Assembly: GCF_900110425.1 (NCBI RefSeq)
Contig: NZ_FODS01000021.1
Span: 1 to 56,618, forward strand
Direction: 5' to 3'
Source of the DNA: Salinihabitans flavidus
Lineage (GTDB): Bacteria; Pseudomonadota; Alphaproteobacteria; Rhodobacterales; Rhodobacteraceae
DNA length: 56,618 bases
Shown: piece by piece, positions 48,917-56,618 of the stretch
Numbering within the stretch: position 1 is the first letter of the stretch
Layout of the letters: each line of letters begins with the position of its first letter
Position numbers and translations under genes: made by a program
Notes under the pieces: generated by a model
Seen by the model: the letters and a program-made list of their open reading frames with translations, nothing else
Database searches by the model: none
What the model was told of the DNA's origin: nothing

Positions 48917-50212
48917 TCAGTTGCCGTTTAGGCGTTGTAAAAGTGTTTCGGCAGCCTGCGTCGCAGCCAGCCGTGTTTCCGCCCGCTCGATCCAGTCTGC
49001 CATTACGGCGCGTGCAGGCTCCGGCAATGTGGCAATCTCTTCGAGCGCCTGTTCAAGCCGCCCGTCGCGCAACGCAGACTCCGCGCGTGACAGAACCGCA
49101 TCCGGATCAGACCCTTCGCGCGGCGTCACGGAACGCGCTCCAAGTTGATCACGCAGGAAGCTGGCAAGCGGATTGGCATCCTCGCCGTCCCCAGCTTGCC
49201 GCGCCTGCGCAAGCGCACGCCGCGCCAGGTCGGGAAAGGTATCCTGCAAGCTGGCAAGCGTCGCAACCCCCGTATCGGCATGGGCGGAAAGAGCGTCCGG
49301 AGTATCCTGTCCGGTGCTGCTTCTCAGGTCGGTGACCGCCGCCTCATACGGCCCACCGGAGTCAAGCGCCGAGATCACCCGCGTCAGCGCCGCACGCGCC
49401 AGCGCCTGTTGCGCACTCGTGCGGGCATTCTCGCGCATTTCTTCGGCTTCGGCGTTCTGATCGGCAACCGCCGCCCGCAACTCTTCCACTTCCCGCTGAT
49501 AGGCGGCGATCGCTTCCTCCGAAAGTCCCTCTGTCATGGGGCGCTTCTCCAGCGCGGCTATCCGGTCGTCAAAACCACCGACGGTCGCGGACAACTCCTC
49601 AACTCGTGACGTGAGGTCATCCATGCGGGCGGGAAGTTCCTGAAGTTCATCAATCCCGGCACTTGTCGCCGCCACTTCGTCAACGGTTCGCGAAGTATCC
49701 GACTGCTCCGCTTGCAGGGCCGCAATCCGGTCGTCTTGCTCTGCGAGCCGCGCCTCAAGCGCGGCAAGCGTCTCTTCCCCTGATGGATCGAGCGGGCCGA
49801 CGATCTGCGCTGCACCAAATCCGATCGCAGCGGCAACAACCCCGCCAAGAACCAGTGCCACGAACCCGCCCCGCCGCTGGGCCGGCGCCTCCTGAAGAGG
49901 TGGCGGGGGTGCGGGCGCCGCTTCGGGGGCTTCGCTGCTCTGCTGCTCCGCGTCCGCTGCGCCAACTGCGTCATCGTGGCTATCCCCGGCCGCATCTACA
50001 GCCTCTGCCTCGGACAATTCGGCGGCCTCCGGCTCCGCCAGCTTCTCGTCTTCGGCGGGGGGGGCGGAATCCTCGTCCGTCTTCGCGGTCTCCTGCTCGT
50101 CGTCTTGACGCGCTTGTGAAGCCGCGTCTTCGGTATCCGCGGCCTCCGGCTGAACCTGATCTTCCGTCGTGTCCTCGGTCTTGCCGGTATTTGGCTTGTC
50201 CGATTTCGCCAC
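48917..50212 (-). CDS. Mitofilin/Mic60-like membrane protein
   Basis: A 431-residue protein. I chose the GTG at 50212 with AAGGGTGG upstream; a TTG at 50263 is unlikely. An acidic, Ala/Pro-rich N-terminal part (1-110) precedes one membrane helix (about 116-138, GGFVALVLGGVVAAAIGFG). A long coiled coil (about 145-270) follows, then a C-terminal mitofilin signature (RDGRLEQALEEIATLPEPA, then ADWIERAETRLAA). Alphaproteobacterial Mic60, encoded between hemY and hemD, shapes inner-membrane invaginations. It would face the periplasm from the inner membrane. Confidence 0.85.
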   Translation of the reverse strand: MAKSDKPNTGKTEDTTEDQVQPEAADTEDAASQARQDDEQETAKTDEDSAPPAEDEKLAEPEAAELSEAEAVDAAGDSHDDAVGAADAEQQSSEAPEAAPAPPPPLQEAPAQRRGGFVALVLGGVVAAAIGFGAAQIVGPLDPSGEETLAALEARLAEQDDRIAALQAEQSDTSRTVDEVAATSAGIDELQELPARMDDLTSRVEELSATVGGFDDRIAALEKRPMTEGLSEEAIAAYQREVEELRAAVADQNAEAEEMRENARTSAQQALARAALTRVISALDSGGPYEAAVTDLRSSTGQDTPDALSAHADTGVATLASLQDTFPDLARRALAQARQAGDGEDANPLASFLRDQLGARSVTPREGSDPDAVLSRAESALRDGRLEQALEEIATLPEPARAVMADWIERAETRLAATQAAETLLQRLNGN

Positions 50213-50295
50213 TTGATACCACCCTTTCGAATCTACGGCCAACTTGGCCACAAAGTTCCTCAAGTCTAGGCAAGCCCCGCCTGACCCTCAATGCG

Positions 50296-51003
50296 TCATG
50301 CTGCATCGCAGACGGATTTTACCGCATTCAGCATGGCTTGCGCGTCAGGTGCCTTTGCGACGAGCAGCCGTTCCCGGGGCAATCCGCGCAGTTCCTCCGC
50401 CACCGCCGAACTGATCGCGATCAGTTGAAGCGGCGCCGCAAACGGCCCCTGATCGGCCAGTTGCTGCGCCGTCCGAGGAGAAAACAACGGACAAACGAGC
50501 GGTTTTTCCCCCTGAAGCAGGCGCATCGCATCTTCGTCAAGGTCTTGAAGAACCTGCCTGTAGACAATGGTTTCCCGCGTCTCGATCCCGGCCGCACAAA
50601 GCCGCGCGGCCAGATCGCCTCGCGTATGCTCGCCGCGAATGTGCAGAAGTGGCCCCTCCGGCTTGTCGGCACAAATCCGCTCAAAAAGGCTTTCGGCATC
50701 GCCTTGCGTCCCAGCGGGCTGCCAGCCGCGCGCGACAGCGGCCTCGGCAGTGGCTTGGCCCACGCACCACACCGGAAGCCCCGCACCGGGCACCGTCTCC
50801 ACCCCGTTCTTCGAGGTGAAGATGACACCCCGGAATCCCGACAGGTCCGGCACCACGCCCAGCCTCTCGATCCGCAACAGGGGTGAAATCACGATCGGCG
50901 CTTCGACACCAGCCGCGCGCAGCGCCGCAGCGAAGGCATCCGACCCCTCGCGGGGGCGGGTAAGCAGGATCGTCGTCCCCGTCCCCATCATCCGCATCCC
51001 CAT
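50296..51003 (-). CDS. hemD: Uroporphyrinogen-III synthase
   Basis: A 235-residue enzyme (from the ATG at 51003) that closes and inverts ring D of hydroxymethylbilane for haem, chlorophyll and cobalamin. [22 protein letters not shown] starts the fold (in segments), FTSKNGVE and the later [11 protein letters not shown] are the usual HemD marks. ATGs at 51003, 50997, 50991 and 50988 are all in frame, so the exact start is not certain. It is divergent from tsaD by 59 bp and heads the mitofilin-hemY block. Confidence 0.9.
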   Translation of the reverse strand: MGMRMMGTGTTILLTRPREGSDAFAAALRAAGVEAPIVISPLLRIERLGVVPDLSGFRGVIFTSKNGVETVPGAGLPVWCVGQATAEAAVARGWQPAGTQGDAESLFERICADKPEGPLLHIRGEHTRGDLAARLCAAGIETRETIVYRQVLQDLDEDAMRLLQGEKPLVCPLFSPRTAQQLADQGPFAAPLQLIAISSAVAEELRGLPRERLLVAKAPDAQAMLNAVKSVCDAA

Positions 51004-51062
51004 TGTTTGCCGCGCGCTCTGGTGATACCTGCCTGTCACCCCTTGCGCAACGGGCAGGCAAG

Positions 51063-52160
51063 ATGAGCCAGACAGTGACCATTCTCGGGCTGGAAAGCAG
51101 CTGCGACGATACCGCCGCCGCGATACTGCGCCAGACCGATGAGTCCCCGCCGGAAATTCTGGCCTCCATCGTCTACGGACAATCAGAGCTTCACGCCCGG
51201 TTCGGCGGCGTGGTGCCGGAAATCGCCGCCCGCGCCCATGCCGAAAAGCTCGACCTTTGCGTGGAAGAGGCGCTTGCCGTCGCCGGACTGTCGCTGCGCG
51301 ATATCGACGCCATCGCCGTGACCGCCGGGCCGGGGCTGATCGGCGGGGTTCTGTCCGGCGTGATGTGCGCCAAGGGGCTCGCGGCAGGGCTGGGTCTTCC
51401 GCTGATCGGGGTGAACCATCTTGCGGGCCATGCGCTCACCCCGCGGCTGACGGATGGGGCCGCCTATCCTTACCTGATGTTGCTTGTCTCCGGTGGGCAT
51501 TGCCAGTTTCTGATCGCACGCGGCGCAGACAGCTTTACCCGCCTCGGTGGCACGATCGACGATGCCCCGGGCGAGGCGTTCGACAAGACCGCGCGCCTTC
51601 TGGGCCTGCCGCAACCGGGCGGCCCCTCGGTGCAGGCAGAGGCGACAAAAGGCGATGCGCGGCGGTTCAGGTTTCCCCGGCCCCTACTCGACCGACCCGG
51701 CTGCGACATGTCGTTCTCGGGATTGAAGACGGCCCTCCTGCGCGCCCGCGATACGATCCTATCGGAGAAGGGCGGGCTGACCCGGCAGGATCGTGCCGAT
51801 CTGTGTGCCTCGTTTCAGGCGGCGGTGGTCGATGTGCTGGCCGCGAAAACCGCACGCGCAGTGACGATCTATGTCGAACAGACCCCGGCACACCCCCTTC
51901 TTGCCGTCGCGGGTGGCGTCGCGGCAAACAGCGCCATTCGCGCAAGGTTAGAGACGGTTTGCACCGATCTGGGTGTCGCCTTCACCGCCCCGCCACTGGA
52001 GCTTTGCACCGACAATGCCGCGATGATCGCCTATGCGGGACTGGAACTCTTCCACGCTGGCCACCGCGATGACATGGCACTGGTGGCCCGCCCGCGGTGG
52101 CCGCTTGATCAGGCGGCCGCCGCGCTCCTGGGCAGTGGCAAGAAGGGGGCAAAAGCATGA
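51063..52160 (+). CDS. tsaD: tRNA t6A synthase subunit TsaD
   Basis: A 365-residue ASKHA-fold enzyme that transfers the threonylcarbamoyl group to A37 of ANN-decoding tRNAs. [15 protein letters not shown] begins the protein from the ATG at 51063. The metal histidines are in VNHLAGHAL, and [24 protein letters not shown], and [12 protein letters not shown] are complete. It works with TsaB, C and E, not in the window. Its product is the substrate for MtaB at 12519. It overlaps gpsA by 4 bp. Confidence 0.96.
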   Translation: MSQTVTILGLESSCDDTAAAILRQTDESPPEILASIVYGQSELHARFGGVVPEIAARAHAEKLDLCVEEALAVAGLSLRDIDAIAVTAGPGLIGGVLSGVMCAKGLAAGLGLPLIGVNHLAGHALTPRLTDGAAYPYLMLLVSGGHCQFLIARGADSFTRLGGTIDDAPGEAFDKTARLLGLPQPGGPSVQAEATKGDARRFRFPRPLLDRPGCDMSFSGLKTALLRARDTILSEKGGLTRQDRADLCASFQAAVVDVLAAKTARAVTIYVEQTPAHPLLAVAGGVAANSAIRARLETVCTDLGVAFTAPPLELCTDNAAMIAYAGLELFHAGHRDDMALVARPRWPLDQAAAALLGSGKKGAKA

Positions 52161-53116
52161 GCGTTTCCATCCTCGGTGCCGGCGCCTTTGGCACCGCACT
52201 GGCCATCGCTCTGGGGCGCGGCGGCACGCCCGTCACCCTCTGGGCCCGCAACCCAGAGACCGCAAAGGCGATGCAGGAGAGCCGCGAGAATAGCGCCCGC
52301 CTTCCGGGCGCGAATCTTCCAGAAACAGTCACTGTTACCGCCCAATTCGCTGATACGCTTGGCGATACAATCCTTCTTTCCGTGCCGATGCAAACCCTCC
52401 GCTCGTTGTTGCATGATCATCCGGAACTTGACAGGCGGACCCTCGTCGCCTGCTGCAAGGGGATTGAGCTTGGCACCGGTCTGGGCCCCGTGGCAGTGAT
52501 CCACGAGGCCGCACCGAATACAACCGCCGCGATCCTGACAGGGCCGAGCTTTGCCGCCGACATCGCGCGCGGCTTGCCCACTGCATTGACACTGGCGTGT
52601 CGAGATCATGACATCGGAAAATCTCTTCAACAGTCACTGATCACGCCCAACATCCGCCTTTATCGCACGACCGACACCACGGGCGCGGAGTTGGGGGGCG
52701 CGTTGAAGAATGTCATGGCCATCGCCTGCGGCGCGACTATTGGCGCAGGTCTGGGCGAAAGCGCGCGCGCCGCGCTCATGACCCGAGGCTATGCCGAGAT
52801 GAACCGCATGGCCGCGGCCCTTGGCGCACAACCCGACACGCTGTCGGGCCTGTCGGGCTTTGGCGATCTCACGCTGACCTGCACCTCCGAGCAATCGCGC
52901 AACTACCGCCTCGGCCTCTCATTGGGGCGGGGTGAAGAGTTCGACACCTCGATCACGGTCGAAGGCGCCGCCACCGCCCGCGCCACGGCCGCGCGCGCCG
53001 CGGAGTTGAAAACCGACATGCCCATAACTGCCGTTGTCGTGGCGCTTCTTGACCGCAGAATAGGAGTATCCGAAGCTCTCGACACGCTCCTGTCACGCCC
53101 TCTGAAAGAGGAATGA
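52157..53116 (+). CDS. gpsA: Glycerol-3-phosphate dehydrogenase (NAD(P)+)
   Basis: A 319-residue cytoplasmic enzyme that reduces dihydroxyacetone phosphate to sn-glycerol 3-phosphate for phospholipid synthesis. The nucleotide motif is [15 protein letters not shown] (about 5-19). [32 protein letters not shown], and the catalytic Lys in [12 protein letters not shown] are present, and [10 protein letters not shown] closes the active site. The start overlaps tsaD (ATGA). Confidence 0.96.
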   Translation: MSVSILGAGAFGTALAIALGRGGTPVTLWARNPETAKAMQESRENSARLPGANLPETVTVTAQFADTLGDTILLSVPMQTLRSLLHDHPELDRRTLVACCKGIELGTGLGPVAVIHEAAPNTTAAILTGPSFAADIARGLPTALTLACRDHDIGKSLQQSLITPNIRLYRTTDTTGAELGGALKNVMAIACGATIGAGLGESARAALMTRGYAEMNRMAAALGAQPDTLSGLSGFGDLTLTCTSEQSRNYRLGLSLGRGEEFDTSITVEGAATARATAARAAELKTDMPITAVVVALLDRRIGVSEALDTLLSRPLKEE

Positions 53117-53119
53117 ACC

Positions 53120-53392
53120 ATGCTCTTCGCCCTGATCGCACGTGACCGTCCCGGTGCCCATGACATACGCAAGGCCAACCGCGACGCGCATCTCGCATAT
53201 GTAAAGGAAACCGGCGTCGTCGTGTTGGCCGGCCCGCTGCTCGACGATGATGGCGCCATGATCGGCTCTCTCCTGATCCTCGATCTTCCTGACAAGGACG
53301 CCGCGCGCGCCTGGGCCGACAATGATCCCTATGCGAAGGCCGGGCTTTTCGAAAGCGTCACAATTAATGCTTGGAAGAAGGTGATCGGCTGA
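53120..53392 (+). CDS. YciI-like protein
   Basis: A 90-residue ferredoxin-like alpha+beta protein of the YciI family. LFALIARDRPGAHDIRKANRDAHLAYVKE has the conserved Asp and His. GPLLDDDGAMIGSLLILD and the terminal DPYAKAGLFESVTINAWKKV fit. The family function is not settled. It follows gpsA by 3 bp and its stop shares a base with the EVE gene start (TGATG), so the two are coupled. Confidence 0.92.
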   Translation: MLFALIARDRPGAHDIRKANRDAHLAYVKETGVVVLAGPLLDDDGAMIGSLLILDLPDKDAARAWADNDPYAKAGLFESVTINAWKKVIG

Positions 53393-53811
53393 TGCGGTAC
53401 TGGCTTTTCAAATCCGAACCCTCCACCTGGAGCTGGCAAGACCAGCTCGACAAGGGCGCCGCCGGAGAGGAATGGGATGGCGTGCGCAACTATCAGGCGC
53501 GCAATTTCATGCGTGAGATGGCGCTCGGCGATCTGGGTTTCTTCTACCACTCCCAGAAAGAGAAGGCCGTCGTCGGCATCGTCGAGGTGATCGCAGAGGC
53601 CCATCCCGACAGCACCACGGACGATGACCGCTGGGAGTGCGTGGATATCAAGGCTCTCGACCCCCTTCCCAATCCAGTGACGCTCGACACGATCAAATCC
53701 GATCCGCGACTGGCCAGCATGATGCTTGTGAAGAATTCACGCTTGTCAGTGCAGCCCGTAACCGATGAGGAATGGAGGATCGTCCGCTCTCTGGGCGGCC
53801 TGTCCACCTGA
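53392..53811 (+). CDS. EVE-domain protein
   Basis: A 139-residue PUA-like EVE domain from the ATG at 53392. MRYWLFKSEPSTWSWQDQ, GVRNYQARNFMREM, LGFFYHSQKEKAVVGIVEV, and WRIVRSLGG are the full set of family blocks. EVE domains bind modified nucleobases in nucleic acids, and in alphaproteobacteria a single-domain copy sits in this neighbourhood. A role with modified DNA or RNA is inferred from the fold. Confidence 0.92.
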   Translation: MRYWLFKSEPSTWSWQDQLDKGAAGEEWDGVRNYQARNFMREMALGDLGFFYHSQKEKAVVGIVEVIAEAHPDSTTDDDRWECVDIKALDPLPNPVTLDTIKSDPRLASMMLVKNSRLSVQPVTDEEWRIVRSLGGLST

Positions 53812-54052
53812 ATCTTGACATAAACGAACGGGGGGTCCGGACTCGCACATGACCAGAACCCCCGCTCCCCCACGTGCTCCCTACTCACCACACGCGTCTC
53901 TGAATTAGGTCCTGGCCATCCTGACCGATACCCAAGTCATAGCCGATTGCCGTGCCGCGCGCAAATTTCAAGTGCCTCAAATGACGTCGGAAAATGAAAC
54001 GTCCGCTTAACCAAGGGGGCAATTCCCATGCGCTCTGCTTGCTCCCGGCACC
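53812..54052. other. 241-bp intergenic region EVE - DUF2853
   Basis: Convergent gap with no gene. A GGGGGT (53831-53836) / ACCCCC (53858-53863) inverted repeat may end EVE transcripts but lacks a T-run. Nothing else is recognised. Confidence 0.5.
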
Positions 54053-54394
54053 CTAGCTGTAAACGGATTCCTTGCCGAAATGCTTGACCAGCATGTAGTA
54101 AACCACGGCGCGGTACTTGTTGCGTTCCGACCGGCCATAGGTGTCGATCACGGCGTTGATCGCCTCCATGAGCTTCGGGCTGTCAGCCAGACCCAGCTTC
54201 TTGATCAGGAAGTTGTTCTTCACCGTCTCGATCTCACCCTCCTGTGTCGCCGCCACAGTGGACGCGTCAGCATCGTAGATCGCCGGTCCACAGCCAATCG
54301 TCACCTTGGTCAGAAGGTTCATATCCGGCTCCATCCCGCACTTGTTGCGCAGATCTTCGGCATATTGTGTAATCAGATCGTCCCGCTTTCCCAT
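54053..54394 (-). CDS. DUF2853-family protein
   Basis: A 113-residue soluble protein from the ATG at 54394 (MGKRDDLITQYAEDL) with GTGAGAG upstream. The family blocks are MNLLTKVTIGCGPAIYDADASTV, NNFLIKKLGL, and YGRSERNKYRAVVYYMLVKHFGK. Mostly helical by pattern, no signal peptide or membrane segment. DUF2853 is common in alphaproteobacteria and has no known function. It is a single gene divergent from the GNAT gene. Confidence 0.9.
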   Translation of the reverse strand: MGKRDDLITQYAEDLRNKCGMEPDMNLLTKVTIGCGPAIYDADASTVAATQEGEIETVKNNFLIKKLGLADSPKLMEAINAVIDTYGRSERNKYRAVVYYMLVKHFGKESVYS

Positions 54395-54571
54395 TCTCTC
54401 ACTCCACCATTGATAGGTCTGAAATCCTAGCCGCCGGTGCGGACGACACAAAGAACTAATTTCAACCGCCGGAAGATCTCACCCGACGGGTTTGAAACCG
54501 CCTTGATGACGACTAAGTTGGTATTTGGTCGGTGTGCGTCCGCCCTGCCCCCCGGCCGTCAGGGAGGTGAG

Positions 54572-55261
54572 ATGAAACGCAAGCAGTCGCAGATGCGCAA
54601 AAGATCGGATGGGCCGCTATCCCGGGACGATCGACAGGCTCACCGCCGCGATGGACTTCCGATTGCCTATGATCCGTTGCAAATGGGTTGGGTGCCCGCC
54701 GAGGTGCTCGATGATTTGCGCCCATCGTCCTCCTCATGGCGCGCCCGCGCCCAACGTCTGAAAACCGGTGAAGTGTCAGGCCCCGCCGCAGGCTTCGGTC
54801 TCCGCCGGTGGCGTCAGGAGGATGCCCGCGCCTTCCGCGCCCTGCTCGACAATCCGAACATCTGGACTCACCTGCCTGACCCCTACACCCCGATCAGCGA
54901 TGACGCCGCCGCCACCCTGATCGACCTGTCGAACAGATCGAACCACCACGAGGTGCGCGCCGTCATCCATGAAGGCACCATCGTCGGACAGGTTCGGCTC
55001 GTGTTCGCCGCGGACACCGACGACACCGCCGAAATCAGTTACTGGCTGGGAGAGGATCATTGGGGCAGGGGCTATGGCACCGCCATTGTGCAACTCTACA
55101 CTGCACAGAGTTTCGCCGCTCATCCCGGTATCACCGCCCTGATCGCAAGAGTGCATCAGGGCAACGTCGCCTCGCGCCGGGTTCTGGAAAAGGCCGGCTA
55201 CACATGCGAAGGTCTGGACCCTTCGGACCCGGACCACTATATTTATCGCATTTCCCGTTGA
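54572..55261 (+). CDS. GNAT-family N-acetyltransferase
   Basis: A 229-residue protein from the ATG at 54572 behind an ideal GGGAGGTGAG site. The first 75 residues are basic and polar (MKRKQSQMRKRSDGPLSRDD) without a known domain. The RimJ/RimL-type GNAT domain follows: LRRWRQEDARAFRALLDNPNIW, AEISYWLGEDHWGRGYGTAIV with the acetyl-CoA loop (Gly-rich GRGYGT), and HQGNVASRRVLEKAGYTCEG. The acceptor is unknown. Its stop codon lies in the first copy of a 19-bp tandem duplication. Confidence 0.88.
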   Translation: MKRKQSQMRKRSDGPLSRDDRQAHRRDGLPIAYDPLQMGWVPAEVLDDLRPSSSSWRARAQRLKTGEVSGPAAGFGLRRWRQEDARAFRALLDNPNIWTHLPDPYTPISDDAAATLIDLSNRSNHHEVRAVIHEGTIVGQVRLVFAADTDDTAEISYWLGEDHWGRGYGTAIVQLYTAQSFAAHPGITALIARVHQGNVASRRVLEKAGYTCEGLDPSDPDHYIYRISR

Positions 55262-55286
55262 TCAGGACATTTCCCGTTGATCAGGA
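55249..55286. repeat. 19-bp exact tandem duplication over the GNAT stop codon
   Basis: CATTTCCCGTTGATCAGGA occurs at 55249-55267 and again at 55268-55286. The first copy holds the TGA (55259-55261). The second is 3' of it, so the protein is unaffected. It looks like a recent slippage duplication. Confidence 0.9.
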
Positions 55287-55319
55287 ACAGGCCCCCACCG
55301 CGCGCCGGGGTCTCGCCTC

Positions 55320-56618
55320 TCAATAACGGTAGTGGCCGGGCTTGAAGGGGCCGTCGACCGACACCCCGATATAGTCGGCCTGATCGGGCAGAAGCTGGGT
55401 CAGCTTTGCCCCGACCCGCTCGAGGTGAAGCCGCGCCACCTTCTCGTCAAGATGCTTGGGCAGCACATAGACCTCGTTGTCATAGGCGTCCCCGCGCGTC
55501 CAAAGCTCGATCTGCGCCAGCGTCTGGTTGGTAAAGCTGGCCGACATCACGAACGACGGATGGCCCGTCGCATTCCCGAGGTTCAGAAGGCGCCCCTCCG
55601 ACAACAGGATGATCCTGTTGCCCGACGGCAGCTCGATCATGTCCACCTGGTCCTTGATATTGGTCCATTTGTGGTTCTTGAGCGCCGCAATCTGGATCTC
55701 ATTGTCGAAATGGCCGATGTTGCCGACAATCGCCATGTTCTTCATCTCGCGCATATGCTCGATGCGGATCACGTCCTTGTTGCCGGTGGTGGTGATGAAG
55801 ATATCGGCGCTTGTCACCTCGTCTTCCAGCGTCGTGACCTCGAACCCGTCCATCGCCGCCTGAAGCGCGCAGATCGGATCGACCTCCGTCACCTTCACGC
55901 GCGCCCCGGCGCCGCGCAGCGACGCGGCAGAGCCCTTGCCCACGTCGCCATAGCCGCAGACAACCGCGACCTTGCCGGCCATCATCGTGTCGGTGGCCCG
56001 GCGGATACCGTCCACAAGGCTTTCCTTGCAGCCATACTTGTTGTCGAACTTCGACTTGGTCACTGAATCATTCACGTTGATCGCCGGGAACGGCAGGTGC
56101 CCCTTCTCCATCATCTGGTAAAGACGGTGAACGCCGGTGGTGGTCTCTTCGGTCACGCCCTTGATCATGTGCCGCTGCTTGATGAACCAGCCGGGCGTTT
56201 CCGCGATGCGCTTGCGGATCTGCGCGAACAGCGCCTCTTCCTCTTCGCTGGTCGGCGTGGCGATAAGATCGTCCTCGCCCTCTTCGACCCGCGCGCCCAG
56301 CAGAATGTAAAGCGTCGCGTCCCCGCCATCGTCGAGGATCATGTTCGCGCCGCCTTCCTCGAACCGGAATATGCGGTCGCAATAGTCCCAGTATTCCTCC
56401 AGCGTCTCGCCCTTGATCGCGAAGACCGGAACGCCCGTTGTCGCAATCGCCGCCGCCGCGTGATCCTGCGTGGAGAAGATGTTGCACGAGGCCCACCGCA
56501 CGTCGGCACCCAGCGCCACAAGCGTCTCGATCAGAACGGCGGTCTGGATGGTCATGTGCAGCGATCCGGCAATCCGCGCGCCCTTCAAGGGCTTCTGCTG
56601 ACCATACTCCTCGCGCAG
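55320..56618 (-). CDS. ahcY: Adenosylhomocysteinase, 5' end outside the window
   Basis: 432 codons are visible, and the frame is open to the right edge ([18 protein letters not shown] at that edge), so about 30 N-terminal residues are missing against the usual 460 or so. The enzyme splits S-adenosylhomocysteine into adenosine and homocysteine with bound NAD+. [26 protein letters not shown], the NAD motif [21 protein letters not shown] and the C-terminal PFKPGHYRY are all typical. It relieves product inhibition of SAM-dependent methyltransferases. Confidence 0.97.
   Translation of the reverse strand: MREEYGQQKPLKGARIAGSLHMTIQTAVLIETLVALGADVRWASCNIFSTQDHAAAAIATTGVPVFAIKGETLEEYWDYCDRIFRFEEGGANMILDDGGDATLYILLGARVEEGEDDLIATPTSEEEEALFAQIRKRIAETPGWFIKQRHMIKGVTEETTTGVHRLYQMMEKGHLPFPAINVNDSVTKSKFDNKYGCKESLVDGIRRATDTMMAGKVAVVCGYGDVGKGSAASLRGAGARVKVTEVDPICALQAAMDGFEVTTLEDEVTSADIFITTTGNKDVIRIEHMREMKNMAIVGNIGHFDNEIQIAALKNHKWTNIKDQVDMIELPSGNRIILLSEGRLLNLGNATGHPSFVMSASFTNQTLAQIELWTRGDAYDNEVYVLPKHLDEKVARLHLERVGAKLTQLLPDQADYIGVSVDGPFKPGHYRY

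Noticed and set aside
53831-53863. GGGGGT/ACCCCC as a firm terminator after the EVE gene
   Set aside because: The stem is only 6 bp with a 21-nt loop and no T-run, so it is noted only as part of the gap.

Overview
The window looks like a chromosomal segment of a marine-type alphaproteobacterium, most likely Rhodobacteraceae (Roseobacter group). This rests on gene content and order: petP-petR, the dxs-ispA-xseB-deacetylase block, the hemY / mitofilin-like / hemD block divergent from tsaD-gpsA-yciI-EVE, DUF2853, and ahcY. Codons are GC-rich. No phage, plasmid, CRISPR or rRNA genes are visible. The only mobile element is an IS481-family copy cut by the left edge, inserted in a CCTAGG site one base beyond the stop codon of an RNA methyltransferase gene.

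Layout. (1) 0.3-1.5 kb: THUMP RNA methyltransferase. (2) 1.5-11.5 kb: a long leftward transcription unit with a three-subunit molybdenum hydroxylase (large, FAD and 2Fe-2S subunits), a CoxG-like protein and a complete Liv-type ABC importer. A divergent MarR gene is separated from it by two matching 14-bp operator-like repeats. (3) 11.5-13.8 kb: tRNA-Lys, dapF and mtaB. (4) 14.2-17.9 kb: adenine deaminase and AMP nucleosidase overlapping by 4 bp, preceded by four 11-bp-phased ACCGAC repeats, then an HU gene with a terminator. (5) 18-24 kb: a DMT exporter and a GlxA/AraC regulator divergent from acyl-CoA dehydrogenase, ADP-forming acyl-CoA ligase and a CaiD-like hydratase. (6) 24-28 kb: dxs, ispA, xseB and a histone-deacetylase-fold hydrolase. 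(7) 28-31.3 kb: petR-petP divergent from ilvE, then a second DMT exporter. (8) 31.4-32.9 kb: matB. (9) 33-47 kb: a catabolic region described below. (10) 47.2-51 kb: tRNA-Thr, hemY, a mitofilin-like gene and hemD. (11) 51-56.6 kb: tsaD, gpsA, yciI-like, EVE, DUF2853, GNAT, and ahcY, which runs off the right edge.

The most interesting part is 33-47 kb. A TRAP transporter, two acyl-CoA ligases, an SDR, an enoyl-CoA hydratase, a FAH-family enzyme, a VOC protein, an aminoglycoside-phosphotransferase-fold kinase paired with an ACAD10/11-type acyl-CoA dehydrogenase, and a zeta-crystallin-type reductase surround a FadR-type GntR gene. The same operator-like palindrome (core TGTCCGACA) or a one-mismatch variant sits in front of every putative transcription unit here: twice before dctP, twice between the divergent hydratase and kinase genes, once before the GntR gene and once before the reductase. 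I read this as one regulon for uptake and CoA-dependent degradation of a carboxylic acid. The kinase/dehydrogenase pair suggests removal of a hydroxyl group through a phosphorylated acyl-CoA, as in levulinate/4-hydroxyacid catabolism. The substrate is not determined by the sequence.

A second unassigned system is the molybdenum hydroxylase, CoxG and Liv importer unit under the MarR gene. Its active-site loop is xanthine dehydrogenase-like rather than CO-dehydrogenase-like, and its substrate cannot be named.
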